Source of the DNA: Phycisphaerae bacterium
GTDB lineage: Bacteria; Planctomycetota; Phycisphaerae; UBA1845
NCBI GenBank assembly: GCA_029260115.1
Contig: JAJDDW010000070.1
Span: 1 to 62,689 of the forward strand
DNA length: 62,689 nucleotides
Reading direction: 5' to 3'
Position numbers and translations under genes: made by a program. Positions 51,906-62,173 of the stretch are shown here, piece after piece (positions within the stretch are counted from its first letter, which is position 1; the number at the start of each line of letters is the position of its first letter). Under the pieces are notes generated by a model. It made no database searches and was not told the origin of the DNA. It saw nothing but the letters and a program-made list of their open reading frames with translations.

Positions 51906-52598
51906 ATGTCTGAGATTATGTTAGTTCGCAAAAGAGCGTGGTCGCATGCTTTCAGTGCCGTACTGCTGGCGTTATTCGTCACGCCGCTTACTCCGGCGAT
52001 CGGACAGGTCGCCTTCGTTGAGTTGATTCCTCTTCAAGCAGCCAGTGCCAGCGATACCACGACCACGCTACCCACGGCGTTGAAACAACTGGACTTAGGC
52101 CAGGCTTTCGTCGTTGAGGTGTGGGCGCAGACAAGCGACACGCAAGGCCTATCATCGGTCTCGACGACTATTCAGTACGACCCAGCTATCGCGACAGTGA
52201 CTGGCGTGATCCACACGACGCTATTCTCGGAATTATCAAGTGGCACTGAGGACAACATATTGGGAACCGTGGCGGGTTTAAGCGGATCACACTTAAGCAG
52301 CTGCGTCGATCAGGTTGGTGTCACGCCTGCTTGGGCACGCGTGGCTATCCTTAACATGCTAACGGAGAGTACTGGTTCACTTTTCGTCCAATCAGCAGAT
52401 ACAGGAATGCCAGCGCTCGGTACAGCTATTTGCGGCGTTGGAGATTTGCTACCCGCTCAAGTAGCCTACGGCTCTGCCACGCTAAATGTTTCTGGTGCAC
52501 CAATACCAACCATTTCGCAATGGGGATTGATAGTTCTTGTTTTGATGATGTTATCTGTTGGAAGCGTTACCTTTTCGCGACGAACGCGATGCCACTAG
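51906..52598 (+). CDS. Cohesin-like surface protein with IPTL-CTERM sorting signal
   Basis: 230 residues. A signal peptide (to about 33) is followed by one beta-sandwich (about 35-190) closely similar to the N-terminal domain of the preceding protein: LIPLQAASASDTTTTLPT, GQAFVVEVWAQTSDTQGLSS, CVDQVGVTPAWARVAILNML. The C-terminus is IPTISQWGLIVLVLMMLSVG plus a basic tail RRTRCH, the IPTLxxWG-CTERM signal processed by exosortase H-type enzymes. It would therefore be displayed at the cell surface. GGAG lies nine bases before the ATG. As a lone cohesin-like domain on an anchor it could be the docking site for dockerin-like partners; that is inference. Confidence 0.87.
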   Translation: MSEIMLVRKRAWSHAFSAVLLALFVTPLTPAIGQVAFVELIPLQAASASDTTTTLPTALKQLDLGQAFVVEVWAQTSDTQGLSSVSTTIQYDPAIATVTGVIHTTLFSELSSGTEDNILGTVAGLSGSHLSSCVDQVGVTPAWARVAILNMLTESTGSLFVQSADTGMPALGTAICGVGDLLPAQVAYGSATLNVSGAPIPTISQWGLIVLVLMMLSVGSVTFSRRTRCH

Positions 52599-52955
52599 CG
52601 CAATCACTATTCGACAATAGCATCGTTCAATACAGCAAAACAGTCCATGCTGTAATGCCGTATTTATCGGATTAGTTATTGTCTCGTGTCGTTTTGACGG
52701 CACTCATGAATATCGGACGCGGTAAATCTAGATTTTCTTACCCATCTTTCAATGTGTATTGTACTATCTGTAATGCGACGAGCCGCAGGAGGTCTACCGT
52801 GTCTAGGCGTTCGGTCAGTGCATGACCAAACAAGGGTGCAACGCTCTTTACCAAAGACGCGTCATGTCGTTCACTGGAGTGTGTGCAGGTTGGCGTAGGG
52901 CATAGGTTGTATCCTATAGCGACGCAAAGCAACACCTGCCACCAGGAGACGCATT
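52599..52955. other. Intergenic region, nothing recognised
   Basis: About 357 bases. No convincing promoter, repeat or coding frame was seen, apart from AGGAG seven bases before the TadG-like start. Confidence 0.5.
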
Positions 52956-54194
52956 ATGCCGCAAGATTCTCAAGCTCACCACTCGAAACGAGGCGTGGTT
53001 GCGCCATTGGTCATCATCATGCTAGCCATGTTGGTAGGATTCAGCACCTTAACCATTGATGTTGGCCATATGTATGTCGCCACGGCGGAAATGCAACAAG
53101 CGATGGACTCCTCAGCTATGGCGGGGGCGTCTGCCGTTGAGAAAGGTAACACAGAGATCATTTCGCGTGCCCTTGATTACGCCAGCCGCAATCACGTTTA
53201 CACACTGCCTGTCGATGCTTCCGAAGTCACGATTGAAATTGGTTACTGGGAAGGCACAACCAAGACTTTTTCGCTACCGACTGGTGTCGAACTCACATTG
53301 CCAAACGCGGTGCGATCCTACGGCGTTCGTCAAAACCTACCTCTCTTTTTCGCCAATGTCATGGGTATTTCAGATGCCAGAATCCAGAAAGACGCCATCG
53401 CTGCTGGTGGATCTGGCCAGTGCGCTGGCGTGTGGGGACTGCAAGGAGTTAGGGGTACGGGTAGTCTTAAGACTGACAGCTATAATTCCCAAGAAGGTGT
53501 ATACGGGGCTGGTAACATCTACGCCAACGGTGATGTGTGTAGCAATCAGGACATCGACATTGGTGGCTCCGTAGATATTTACGGCGACGCGATGAACGGT
53601 GAAGGCTACGATTTCATCACGCATGGAAATTCTTACAAGGTCTACGGCGCAGTGGACCAGCATTGTTGTTCTGTTACGCCACCTACCATAGACATGGCTG
53701 ACGCAATTTCTTTTAACAACAACAACTCGATTGGGTTAACTGACGAGGGGAATAGCCCATTCCAAGGCGCTCCAAGTGCATACCGATTATTCTTAACTTC
53801 GACGGATAATCTAACGCTGAACGCTGGGCGCTATTACTTCAGCTCAGTAAGAATGGCCGGTCAAGCTACATTAACGGTTAACGGTCAGGTTGAGATATAT
53901 GTTTCTGGTACTGCGGATTTTTCTGGTGGCGGTATCGTCAACCCCTCGGTGGACCCACATGATCTGATCATTTATTCGACAGGCACAACCATGAAGCTAA
54001 CGGGGGGGGCAGGTTTTTATGGTGCTATCGTTGCACCAGATGCCGCCGTGACGCTCATCGGGACCAGCGATCTGTATGGCACGATCATGGCTGATACGCT
54101 TACGATGCCCGGAGATACAAGCATTCATGTGGACGAAAGTCTCGTAGAGCAAGTATTTTCGATGACCTCGATTCATCCAGCGTTGGTCGAGTAG
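52956..54194 (+). CDS. TadG-like membrane-anchored protein
   Basis: 412 residues. The N-terminus has the TadG/Flp-type pattern: a basic stretch (HHSKRGVVAPL), a hydrophobic helix (LVIIMLAMLVGFSTLTIDVGHMYV) and AEMQQAMDSSAMAGASAVEKG, the segment that usually leads into a TadG pilus-associated domain. From about residue 150 the sequence is glycine-rich with strand repeats (GTGSLKTDSYNSQEGVYGAGN, DICIGGSV-like and AGGFYGAIVAPDA-like elements), resembling a right-handed beta-helix. Probably surface-exposed, anchored in the inner membrane. No other tad genes (rcpA, tadABC, flp) are adjacent; the secretin at 1.7-3.6 kb is far away. It follows the IPTL-CTERM gene. Confidence 0.82.
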   Translation: MPQDSQAHHSKRGVVAPLVIIMLAMLVGFSTLTIDVGHMYVATAEMQQAMDSSAMAGASAVEKGNTEIISRALDYASRNHVYTLPVDASEVTIEIGYWEGTTKTFSLPTGVELTLPNAVRSYGVRQNLPLFFANVMGISDARIQKDAIAAGGSGQCAGVWGLQGVRGTGSLKTDSYNSQEGVYGAGNIYANGDVCSNQDIDIGGSVDIYGDAMNGEGYDFITHGNSYKVYGAVDQHCCSVTPPTIDMADAISFNNNNSIGLTDEGNSPFQGAPSAYRLFLTSTDNLTLNAGRYYFSSVRMAGQATLTVNGQVEIYVSGTADFSGGGIVNPSVDPHDLIIYSTGTTMKLTGGAGFYGAIVAPDAAVTLIGTSDLYGTIMADTLTMPGDTSIHVDESLVEQVFSMTSIHPALVE

Positions 54195-54202
54195 ATTAGC
54201 GC

Positions 54203-56044
54203 CTATCCAGCTCCGGACAACGTCACCTTGAGCGATATTTCCCGGCCATCGCGGACGACGACAACGACTACGGTGTCGCCGGGATTGTTGCTGCGTGTTG
54301 AGGCCATGTAGTCGTAAACGTTTGATACCTTTTTTCCACTAATACTTATAATCCGGTCGCCAGCTTTAATGCCCGCGACGTCAGCAGGGCCTTGGGGGTT
54401 GACGGCTTCGACTTTCATGCCGGCAGTGCCATCGTCGCCATAGCCCGGCGCTAAGCCCATGACCACGCGATAGGTTGGCGTGCCACCCGGTGTTGGCAGC
54501 TTGTCTTGTGCGACCTCTTGAAACTTTGGTCTAGCTGGCGACGAGGCAAGGTCACTGGCAACCTGACTCACCAAACGAATCACTTTCGCTCCGGCTTTAG
54601 CATTTATTTTATGCGCATCGTCGGTTGGCTTGTGATAGTCGCTGTGTTGCCCCGTGAAAAAATGCATGGAGGGTACTTGTTCTCGCACGAACGGTGCATG
54701 ATCGCTTCTGCCGCCCGTATCTGGCGATGGCGCTATTTTAATCCCCAAAGGTTTCGCGGCCTTAGTAAGATATGACTCAAACGTGTCACCAGAATTCGCG
54801 CCGAAAACTTCGAGTATGTTCCCTGTCGTGGGCATGCGGCCAATCATGTCTAAATTTAACATGGCGACGGTGTCTGGCTGGGGCACGAGCGGGTGTTTCA
54901 CGTAATAGTTGCTACCGTGTAAACCTGTTTCCTCTGCGGAAAATGCTACGAATAACACGCCCCGTCGTGGACCCTTTTGAGCAGACAAGGCGCGAGCGAT
55001 TTCGATAAGGCCACTGACCCCGGAAGCGTTGTCGTCAGCGCCGTTGTGTATCTGCGGGGATGATTTTTCTTTGACGATTTTGCCATCTTTGAATTTGCGC
55101 ATCATGGGTCGAGTAAGGCCTAGATGGTCGTAATGTGCGCCGATAACAACGTATTCGTCTTTGAGCGGTCCGCGTCCCGGTAGAAGACCGACGACGTTTT
55201 GGGTCGGGGCTTTATTCTTTTCAATGGCGGCGTGCCCACTGACTTTCACATGCGCCAGCGCGATCGAGACGTAACTGCCAGCATCATTGCGACGTTGTAA
55301 TTCTTCAAGCGAATCTGTCCCGCCAAGATCAAGCATAGCCTGGGCGTATTCGCGCGAGACATGAAAAGCCGGTATGCCATAGTCGGCTGCCCCGTGCTGA
55401 TCGAAATCAAATAGCTTATCCGTTTCCCCGGCTTGGGGTGTCTGATTCACAATCAAAACCGCTACCGCGCCGCGATCTTTAGCGTTATAAATCTTGTTGC
55501 GGAAGCTACCAAAATCACGCATGAATCCGCCGTCGTCCTCCCAGTCCGCAGGTTTACCACGAAGCATTAGCACAACCTTGCCTTTGGCATCCATATGCAG
55601 AAAATCATCGTGCTTTTTATCTTCAGCGGTGATGCCATATCCACAGAAAATGACATCTCCTTCCATAGATTGATTCGACGAAAAGGGGAAGGGGGTGAAA
55701 TCCTTTTTCAATTGACGCGGCGCGCTATCTGCAGCGACTGTGAGGTAACTGTTCTCGGTCAATTTTCTCGCGAGTGTAATTGGAAAAGATTGAAAATAGG
55801 AACCATCATCACCCGGAGGCTGCAAACCAATTTCCTTGAACTGCGCCTCAATGTAATCGGCGGCTAACTCTAGCCCTTTGGTGCCAACACCGCGACCTTC
55901 AAGTTCATCACTGGCTAAGTAATCGATATGCGATTGAAATCGCTCTTCAAGACCAGTAGTACATCCAGTCAGGACGAACAGCAAACAGGCCAAGAGCATG
56001 GGACGAATAGTACGCAGGCGAAGATGCAGTGGGGTCGTATTCAC
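54203..56044 (-). CDS. M28-family zinc aminopeptidase lipoprotein with PA and PDZ domains
   Basis: 613 residues. Lipobox LLFVLTGC predicts lipidation near Cys28. A PA-like insert (about 120-250) lies within the M28 fold. The zinc site is visible: VIGAHYDHLGL, NGADDNASGVSG, FSAEETGLHGSNYY, NLDMIGR and MHFFTGQHSDYHKPTDD. A C-terminal PDZ domain (about 515-610: VNPQGPADVAGIKAGDRIISI) recognises peptide ends. It should remove N-terminal amino acids from peptides outside the cytoplasm. The stop is eight bases from the converging TadG-like gene. Confidence 0.92.
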   Translation of the reverse strand: MNTTPLHLRLRTIRPMLLACLLFVLTGCTTGLEERFQSHIDYLASDELEGRGVGTKGLELAADYIEAQFKEIGLQPPGDDGSYFQSFPITLARKLTENSYLTVAADSAPRQLKKDFTPFPFSSNQSMEGDVIFCGYGITAEDKKHDDFLHMDAKGKVVLMLRGKPADWEDDGGFMRDFGSFRNKIYNAKDRGAVAVLIVNQTPQAGETDKLFDFDQHGAADYGIPAFHVSREYAQAMLDLGGTDSLEELQRRNDAGSYVSIALAHVKVSGHAAIEKNKAPTQNVVGLLPGRGPLKDEYVVIGAHYDHLGLTRPMMRKFKDGKIVKEKSSPQIHNGADDNASGVSGLIEIARALSAQKGPRRGVLFVAFSAEETGLHGSNYYVKHPLVPQPDTVAMLNLDMIGRMPTTGNILEVFGANSGDTFESYLTKAAKPLGIKIAPSPDTGGRSDHAPFVREQVPSMHFFTGQHSDYHKPTDDAHKINAKAGAKVIRLVSQVASDLASSPARPKFQEVAQDKLPTPGGTPTYRVVMGLAPGYGDDGTAGMKVEAVNPQGPADVAGIKAGDRIISISGKKVSNVYDYMASTRSNNPGDTVVVVVVRDGREISLKVTLSGAG

Positions 56045-56277
56045 AAGACAAACTCCGAAGGTTGAAACAATGGCTACTTCGTGAGTAGCCGACAGTCATC
56101 ACACAATCCTAAGCGTAAAGGCTCAGACATTCGGAGGCAAATGTGATTACAGGCGATTAACCAATAATGACGCAGTATGGATTCGCAGTGATAAGGGGAT
56201 GAGTCTTTGAACGCCCGCGCGGAGATTCCACCCGCAGATAAGCAATCCTGGCTACATCGGGAAGTTTGCTGCAACAA

Positions 56278-56532
56278 TCAACGATTGTGCCAGCGGGATA
56301 GTCGCGTGGGTCGATCCGTCATGAAAAGTAGATCGAGATCATCAGCGAGGGCGCGTCGGTCATGCTCCGCTATATCGGAGATATAGTTGGCATGATCCTC
56401 GCTTGATTGGGTCATCGTCTCCTGGCGATGATGGGGATACCAAATACCTTCAGTACCCTTGGCGCAGCCCACTCCCGCTAGGAGCAATCCTGCCAACGCT
56501 ACAGTATGAAGCACAACGCGTGCTGACTTCAT
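56278..56532 (-). CDS. Small lipoprotein
   Basis: About 84 residues. Start ATG at 56532 has GAGGAG seven bases upstream. The N-terminal hydrophobic segment ends LLAGVGCAKG, a lipobox. The remaining 60 residues are polar and acidic with several His (WYPHHRQETMTQ, DHANYISDIAEHDRRALADDL). No family recognised. It lies between M28 peptidase and YkgJ, on the same strand. Confidence 0.68.
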   Translation of the reverse strand: MKSARVVLHTVALAGLLLAGVGCAKGTEGIWYPHHRQETMTQSSEDHANYISDIAEHDRRALADDLDLLFMTDRPTRLSRWHNR

Positions 56533-56692
56533 ATCGATTCTCCTCAACTAAACGAACCCCAAATCTGTGCCCATGCCAGCGATAACACCAGCCATTCTCA
56601 CACCCAATGGTAGCATTGGACTAACGACTGTCAACTGCGTTGCCCCTTGACGCTACCCACACTGACGCTACCCCCAAGGCCGAATCTCATGC

Positions 56693-57115
56693 TTACCACT
56701 TCTTTTGGGTGCGAATAGTTTCTATTTGTACAAAATCGCGTTTTTCGCCACGATTGAGTCCCGGACAGTTCTGATTCGCTTCGTTCCAAGCATCGGCCGA
56801 TTTAAGGTTCTCTTTCCAAAATGGCCAAGTGCGACATTGCAGCGGACGAACGGGATAAATGCCGCACATCGATTTGCCATCCGCGCGTTTGAGGAATATG
56901 CAGTCGCCGCCGGGTTTTTCTGTCAAACTGTACCGCAGACCAACGCGGCGCAGATATTTCTTATCGAGCGTACCGTCGGTTCGGCCTAAAAATTTCGCGA
57001 TGCCAGCGATCTCCTCCTTAGTTGCCCAGACATACCCAGGCTCACCGCTGCAACAATTGCCGCACTGCGTACATTCAAAACTAAGCCCCGCGACATACCA
57101 CTTTTCTTTAGCCAT
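56693..57115 (-). CDS. YkgJ-family Cys-cluster protein
   Basis: 140 residues. The Cys pattern FECTQCGNCCSGEPG, then CIFLKRADGKSMCGIYPVRPLQCRTWPFW and a final NCPGLN is diagnostic of YkgJ/COG0727 proteins, thought to bind zinc or an iron-sulfur cluster. The biochemical role is unknown in the family. The length is slightly longer than the core domain. It is a single gene here, divergent from the S41 protease after 224 bases. Confidence 0.93.
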   Translation of the reverse strand: MAKEKWYVAGLSFECTQCGNCCSGEPGYVWATKEEIAGIAKFLGRTDGTLDKKYLRRVGLRYSLTEKPGGDCIFLKRADGKSMCGIYPVRPLQCRTWPFWKENLKSADAWNEANQNCPGLNRGEKRDFVQIETIRTQKKW

Positions 57116-57339
57116 CGACTCACCTTTTGTGCGAATCTGTGTTACTCAATTCAACAATCCGCGTAACGACCGATACCCTTAGTCGTTATGTTGACGAGGC
57201 AGTGTATCGGAATGAGCACCGCCGTCGAGTCCAAGCTTTTCTTATCGGGCTAAGGGAGATAAGGGCTATCATCACTCTTTACGCTATGCCGGCGTGTCGA
57301 TGAAGACTGGGGTGATGGTGCGCCCAAGTCGCCAATAAT

Positions 57340-58668
57340 ATGAAGTACGATTGTAGGCCCATGCTAGAGACACAAAAACCAAGAAGTAAACAAAGCTGGG
57401 CGTGGGTGGTCATGTTCGGCCTAATCGCGGTGATGCTCATGCGCCTACCACCTATGGCCGCTGAACAAGATACCGTCTTTGGGGCATTTCGAGCACTCGT
57501 CGAAGTGGATGCCATCGCCCGCCAACAGTTTGTCGAACCCATTAAAGATAACCATTTCGTAGAGGGTGCATTACGCGGCATGATGTATCGGCTTGATCCG
57601 TACAGCGGTTTTCTCAATAAGGCTGAGCTAGCCCAGTTGCAACATCACAACGAAGGTGCCTATATGGGTATCGGTATCGATGTCGGCTTCGTTCACGACA
57701 AGCCCACAGTAATCGCCGCCTCATCAGACGGTCCAGCCGCCCGCGCCGGCATACTCGCCGGTGACACCATCTTGTCAATAAATTGTACACGTGTTCATAA
57801 CAAATCCGTATTGGAATTGCAGGCATTGTTGCGAGGCGAAAAGGGAAAGCCCGTTACAATCACAATCCGTGAACTCGACAATGGCGAAAAACGCACGGCC
57901 CAGGTAACGCCTGAATCTATCAATATCGAAACCGTTCGCGGATCACATCGAACAGATGATGGCCAATGGTCGTTTATGATGGATACGCCAGCGCCTGTAG
58001 GCTACATCCGCATAAGTAATTTTGTACGAACAACCGGCACAAACTTCGCTGCAGCTTTGCGAGAAGTGTTAGCCGCTGATGCTGAGGGCTTGATAATTGA
58101 TATGCGCTTCAACCCGGGTGGATTATTTACGCAAGCGATTCACATAGCCGACTATTTTCTAAGCGAAGGTGTGATTGTTTCAACCGTCACAAGAAGACTA
58201 GCCACCCATGACTTTCATGCCACGACCGAGACTCTAGCCCCGATGTTGCCGTTGGTCGTCCTCGTCAACCAAGGCTCCGCCAGCGCCGCCGAGGTGCTAG
58301 CCGGCGCGTTACAAGATCATGAGCGGGCGACAATTGTTGGTACGCAAAGCTTCGGAAAAGGTAGTGTGCAACACCTCATCCATCTACAAAGCATGGACGC
58401 CGCGATAAAACTCACCACCGCGTATTATCGACTACCCAAAGGCCGAATCGTGCATCGCCATCCAGGCTCGGAAAACAGCGGCGATTGGGGCGTAATGCCC
58501 AATATTGTTGTTAAACTATCCGACGCGGAATCAAGGGCGATCCAACTATCATGGGTCGAAGCCGAAAAGATGGCTGGTGGTTTCAATATGCAAGACGATC
58601 AACCTAAAGCCGTGATTCGAGACCGTCAAATCGCGCGAGCTATTCAAGTGCTCACGCAACATCAGTAA
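57340..58668 (+). CDS. S41-family C-terminal-processing protease
   Basis: 442 residues. An N-terminal membrane anchor (about 19-37) is followed by a helical region, a PDZ domain (about 95-180: GAYMGIGIDVGFVHDKPTVI, GPAARAGILAGDTILSIN), and the catalytic fold with Ser in NQGSASAAEVLAGAL and Lys in GTQSFGKGSVQ. The dyad of the CtpA/Prc family is thus intact. It cuts near the C-termini of exported proteins. An alternative ATG seven codons in (MLETQKPR) is equally possible. It ends about 280 bases before the convergent site-2-type protease, with an imperfect duplication CACTTCGA(A/G)GTAGG near 58820 between them. Confidence 0.92.
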   Translation: MKYDCRPMLETQKPRSKQSWAWVVMFGLIAVMLMRLPPMAAEQDTVFGAFRALVEVDAIARQQFVEPIKDNHFVEGALRGMMYRLDPYSGFLNKAELAQLQHHNEGAYMGIGIDVGFVHDKPTVIAASSDGPAARAGILAGDTILSINCTRVHNKSVLELQALLRGEKGKPVTITIRELDNGEKRTAQVTPESINIETVRGSHRTDDGQWSFMMDTPAPVGYIRISNFVRTTGTNFAAALREVLAADAEGLIIDMRFNPGGLFTQAIHIADYFLSEGVIVSTVTRRLATHDFHATTETLAPMLPLVVLVNQGSASAAEVLAGALQDHERATIVGTQSFGKGSVQHLIHLQSMDAAIKLTTAYYRLPKGRIVHRHPGSENSGDWGVMPNIVVKLSDAESRAIQLSWVEAEKMAGGFNMQDDQPKAVIRDRQIARAIQVLTQHQ

Positions 58669-58946
58669 ACATCAATTCGCACAGGCATTCGCCAAAAGCC
58701 TACAATCTTCGGTAGGGCGGTGGTGCCCCATTCATTGCCTACTGGCAAAGGGTGGGGGACGGATCAGTTATGACATCCAGAAAAGAGAAAACGACAAGCT
58801 GACTTTCACTTCGAGGTAGGCACTTCGAAGTAGGTGCCATGCAAAGCGATTCTACTCATGTTCGATGAGGGGGCTTAGTCTCATTGAATGAGGTGGACCA
58901 TAGTATACGGTGTGTGATGTTCAAAAAAACCGAAGGTTGATTGTCG

Positions 58947-59660
58947 CTATTGAGATGAGCCGAAAAACGCAATGTTATAACATCGCCAAGTACTCTCAAA
59001 GGGCAGCCCCAAGAAATTTAGTACACTACGTTCAACTTCCATGAGCCAATGCAGTGGGGCGTCAAATTGAAAGAACAGCACAAAAATAATGGCAAACCCC
59101 CAAAAACCAAGATTATTACCAAATTCTCGAATCGCAGGAGGTAAGTAAGGTTCGATGATACCGTAGCCATCTAGTGGCGGAATCGGAATCAGATTGAACA
59201 GCACGGCCAGCAATTCCAATACCACCATCGCACCTAGCAATATCTCCCACATTGGCCGATCAAAAGAAGGGGGGCCAACCAGTCCAGTCGTTGGATGAAC
59301 AAGGAAGGCCAAGACCAAAAATAACAGAAAATTGGACAGCGGCCCAGCCGCGCTCACCATCGCCCGCCAATGGCGACTTGGCAACGCATGCGTATCAATA
59401 CGAACCGCCCCTCCAGGTAGCGGAATACCACCCATAGTAAGGATGACCAACGGCAACAGAACCGATGTGATGGGGTCCAGGTAGGCGAGCGGATTAAAAG
59501 ATAGATAGCCTCGCGCCTTAACGTCTTTATCGCCGCCAACGTACGCCACGATCGCGTGCGCATACTCGTGAACACATACTGAGAATACCCAGCATATGAG
59601 TACGGCTAACAAGATGGGTGTAAACGGCGCGATCGCTAACAAGATAAACTCCAGGCGCAA
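58947..59660 (-). CDS. Site-2 protease family (M50) zinc metalloprotease
   Basis: 237 residues with about five transmembrane helices. The zinc site is HEYAH in the second helix plus the Asp of IPPLDG near residue 165, and the NPLAYLDPITSVLLP loop is typical of this family. The protein lacks a PDZ domain, so it is of the short SpoIVFB/Rv-like type. It cleaves substrates inside the membrane, often to release a transcription factor. The start is non-ATG: the open frame begins at TTG 59660, with a second TTG five codons on that has a better GGAG. No obvious substrate gene is adjacent. Confidence 0.88.
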   Translation of the reverse strand: MRLEFILLAIAPFTPILLAVLICWVFSVCVHEYAHAIVAYVGGDKDVKARGYLSFNPLAYLDPITSVLLPLVILTMGGIPLPGGAVRIDTHALPSRHWRAMVSAAGPLSNFLLFLVLAFLVHPTTGLVGPPSFDRPMWEILLGAMVVLELLAVLFNLIPIPPLDGYGIIEPYLPPAIREFGNNLGFWGFAIIFVLFFQFDAPLHWLMEVERSVLNFLGLPFESTWRCYNIAFFGSSQ

Positions 59661-59717
59661 ATATCCATAATCTGACTAACGGTGGAGCTAATTATTTCTC
59701 ATGCGCAGCCGCAAGCC

Positions 59718-61022
59718 CTAACTCATATGTCGAATCACAGCCTGCCCAAACTCGCTGCATTTGAGAAGCTTAACCGTTTCACCTTCAGCCCGCATTAGTC
59801 GCTCGAAGTCGTAGGTCACTTCCTTGGCACCGATCGCGCCGTCTATGCCCTTAATGATAAGATCAGCCGCCTCGGTCCAACCCATATAACGCAGCATCAT
59901 CTCGCCAGAGAGCAGCACGCTACCCGGGTTCACTTTGTCCTGATCGGCGTACTTGGGAGCCGTGCCGTGTGTCGCTTCAAAAATAGCATGGCCAGTTGCA
60001 TAATTAATGTTGCCACCAGGCGCGATACCAATGCCACCGACTTGAGCAGCTAGAGCGTCAGACAGATAATCACCATTGAGGTTTAAGGTCGCAATGACAT
60101 CAAATTCACGAGGCCGAGTAAGCACCTGTTGCAAGGTAATGTCCGCGATGGCATCCTTAACAAGAATCCTGCCGCCACTCAGCGCCGTCTCTTGTTCAGC
60201 GTTCGCGGCTTCTTCGCCCTTGTCCTTCTTGGTGCGTTCCCACTGTGACCACGTGTAGGTCTTGTCGCCAAATTCCTTTTCCGCAAGCTCATAGCCCCAA
60301 TCACGGAAGCCACCCTCGGTGTACTTCATGATGTTGCCTTTATGTACCAGCGTCACGCTTTTTCGGCCAACTTGAATCGCATATTCAATAGCCGCCCGCA
60401 CGAGTCGCTGACTACCTTCGCGACTCACTGGCTTCACGCCAATCGCAGAAGTCTCCGGGAAGCGAATGTTCTTAACGCCCATCGCATCTTGCAAAAACGC
60501 GATAACCTTTTTGACCTCAGGTGAGCCAGCTTCCCATTCGATACCCGCGTAAATGTCTTCGGTGTTTTCGCGGAAGATGACCATATCAACATTTTCAGGA
60601 CGCTTCACGGGTGTAGGTACGCCGGTGAAATGTCTCACTGGTCGAATGCAACAATACAAATCAAGCTGTTGACGAAGGGCGACATTGAGAGAGCGTATGC
60701 CACCACCGATGGGTGTGGTCAACGGGCCTTTAATACCCACGAGGTATTCCTTGAAAGCTTTGATGGTATCGTCTGGCAACCACGTACCATATTTGTCGTA
60801 AGACTTCTGACCAGCATAAACCTCAAACCAGTTGAGTTTTCGATCTGCCCCATAGGCTTTGGCCACCACGGCGTCGAAAACCTTCACCGCAGACTGCCAG
60901 ATGTCGCGACCGATGCCATCACCCTCGATAAAAGGTACGATCGGATCATTGGGAACGCTTAGCTTCCCTTGGTTCATGGTAATGGTCGTGCCCGCGGTAG
61001 GTGGCGTGAGGTTATCAAACAT
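59718..61022 (-). CDS. icd: Isocitrate dehydrogenase, NADP-dependent
   Basis: 434 residues, converts isocitrate to 2-oxoglutarate in the TCA cycle. Motifs match the E. coli-type enzyme: [33 protein letters not shown] (with the regulatory and substrate Ser), [58 protein letters not shown] and the cofactor segment [18 protein letters not shown]. The retained Lys and Tyr in that C-terminal region fit NADP preference. AAGGA lies 10 bases before the ATG. It stands as a single gene. Confidence 0.96.
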   Translation of the reverse strand: MFDNLTPPTAGTTITMNQGKLSVPNDPIVPFIEGDGIGRDIWQSAVKVFDAVVAKAYGADRKLNWFEVYAGQKSYDKYGTWLPDDTIKAFKEYLVGIKGPLTTPIGGGIRSLNVALRQQLDLYCCIRPVRHFTGVPTPVKRPENVDMVIFRENTEDIYAGIEWEAGSPEVKKVIAFLQDAMGVKNIRFPETSAIGVKPVSREGSQRLVRAAIEYAIQVGRKSVTLVHKGNIMKYTEGGFRDWGYELAEKEFGDKTYTWSQWERTKKDKGEEAANAEQETALSGGRILVKDAIADITLQQVLTRPREFDVIATLNLNGDYLSDALAAQVGGIGIAPGGNINYATGHAIFEATHGTAPKYADQDKVNPGSVLLSGEMMLRYMGWTEAADLIIKGIDGAIGAKEVTYDFERLMRAEGETVKLLKCSEFGQAVIRHMS

Positions 61023-61310
61023 AGTCAGATGGTCCTTGTCCTAGCTAGTGAAAAGTTGCGCGTAGTCCTTGTCTATAATCTTCGGCGAAAAACGACACCC
61101 CTACGCATAATACTTAGCATAGTGCAATGCCCTCGCACTCCAACGCGGCAATATACGTTTCCTACGCCAGATCGTCAATGAAATGCAGGGGAATTGGCCC
61201 ATCCAGAAACAACATTCAATGCTACCATTTTCGCCATCGCCAGGACGCTTTGGCCATATCAGTGCATGTTTCACTACACAAAACGCTAAAATGCGATAGT
61301 CTAGTAGCCC

Positions 61311-62132
61311 ATGACGCCTTCCGATCAACAACGCATCGCCATCCTCGGCTGCGGATACGTTGGCTCCGCCGTGGGTCGCAAACTCGCCGCATTGGGGCAC
61401 GATGTTCTAGCTACCACGACTACCCCTTCTCGCATGGGTGAAATCAACAAAGCTGGCATGACCGCTCACCAACTCGAACTAAAAGACGTAGCCAAACTTC
61501 GCAGCCTACTTGCTGATAGAGACGCCGTATTGCTAACCTACGGTGCAGGCCAGCGCGGGGATTATGAAGGCGTCTACATACAAGGTGCCCGCAGCATGGT
61601 CGAAGCCGTTTCAGGCTCTGCGGTTCGTAGAATCATCTACACATCCTCAACACGGGTATATGGCCAAGACGACGGCGCTTGGGTTGATGAAAATTCTCCG
61701 ACGAATACGAGCGACGAGAAGGGGCAGGCATTAGTCGAGGCCGAGCGCATACTGCTGGATGGTATCCCTGAAGCGCAACCGCACCCCGCTGCCGTTTCAG
61801 TCCTGCGCCTAGGCGGCATACATGGCCCGCAAAGAGAATTATCTCCGCGTATCTTAACTCAGCCCGGCTTAGTGCGCGATGATGGCCAAGCTTACATCAA
61901 TCTAATTCATCTGGACGACATCGTATCTGCCATGACGAAACTTCTCGAAATCAACTTTCATGGCCTGCTCAATGTAACCAATGATGACCCGCAAACTAGG
62001 CGACAGCTATATGACACTGTGCTAGCGAGCGCCGAGATGAAACCCATACAATGGACAGACCGTGACCAACCCACGCGAGGTAAGCGCGTGTGCAACAAAC
62101 GTATCAAACAGTTATTGCAAATATCTTTATAA
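61311..62132 (+). CDS. NAD(P)-dependent epimerase/dehydratase (SDR, YeeZ-like)
   Basis: 273 residues. A Rossmann GxxGxxG motif opens the protein (IAILGCGYVGSAVG). RIIYTSSTRVYGQDDGAWVDE contains the extended-SDR Ser/Thr and the YGxxx region of the family, and LRLGGIHGPQR with NLIHLDDIVSAM are typical of YeeZ/COG0451 reductases. Substrate unknown. No ribosome-binding site is obvious. The following 280 bases are a mosaic of repeat elements. Confidence 0.86.
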   Translation: MTPSDQQRIAILGCGYVGSAVGRKLAALGHDVLATTTTPSRMGEINKAGMTAHQLELKDVAKLRSLLADRDAVLLTYGAGQRGDYEGVYIQGARSMVEAVSGSAVRRIIYTSSTRVYGQDDGAWVDENSPTNTSDEKGQALVEAERILLDGIPEAQPHPAAVSVLRLGGIHGPQRELSPRILTQPGLVRDDGQAYINLIHLDDIVSAMTKLLEINFHGLLNVTNDDPQTRRQLYDTVLASAEMKPIQWTDRDQPTRGKRVCNKRIKQLLQISL

Positions 62133-62173
62133 AGCAGTGTCGTGATAAAGTAGATTCGTGTCGCGATCCAAAG

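Noticed and set aside
58800..58850. CACTTCGAGGTAGG direct duplication
   Set aside because: A single short, imperfect duplication; no function can be supported.
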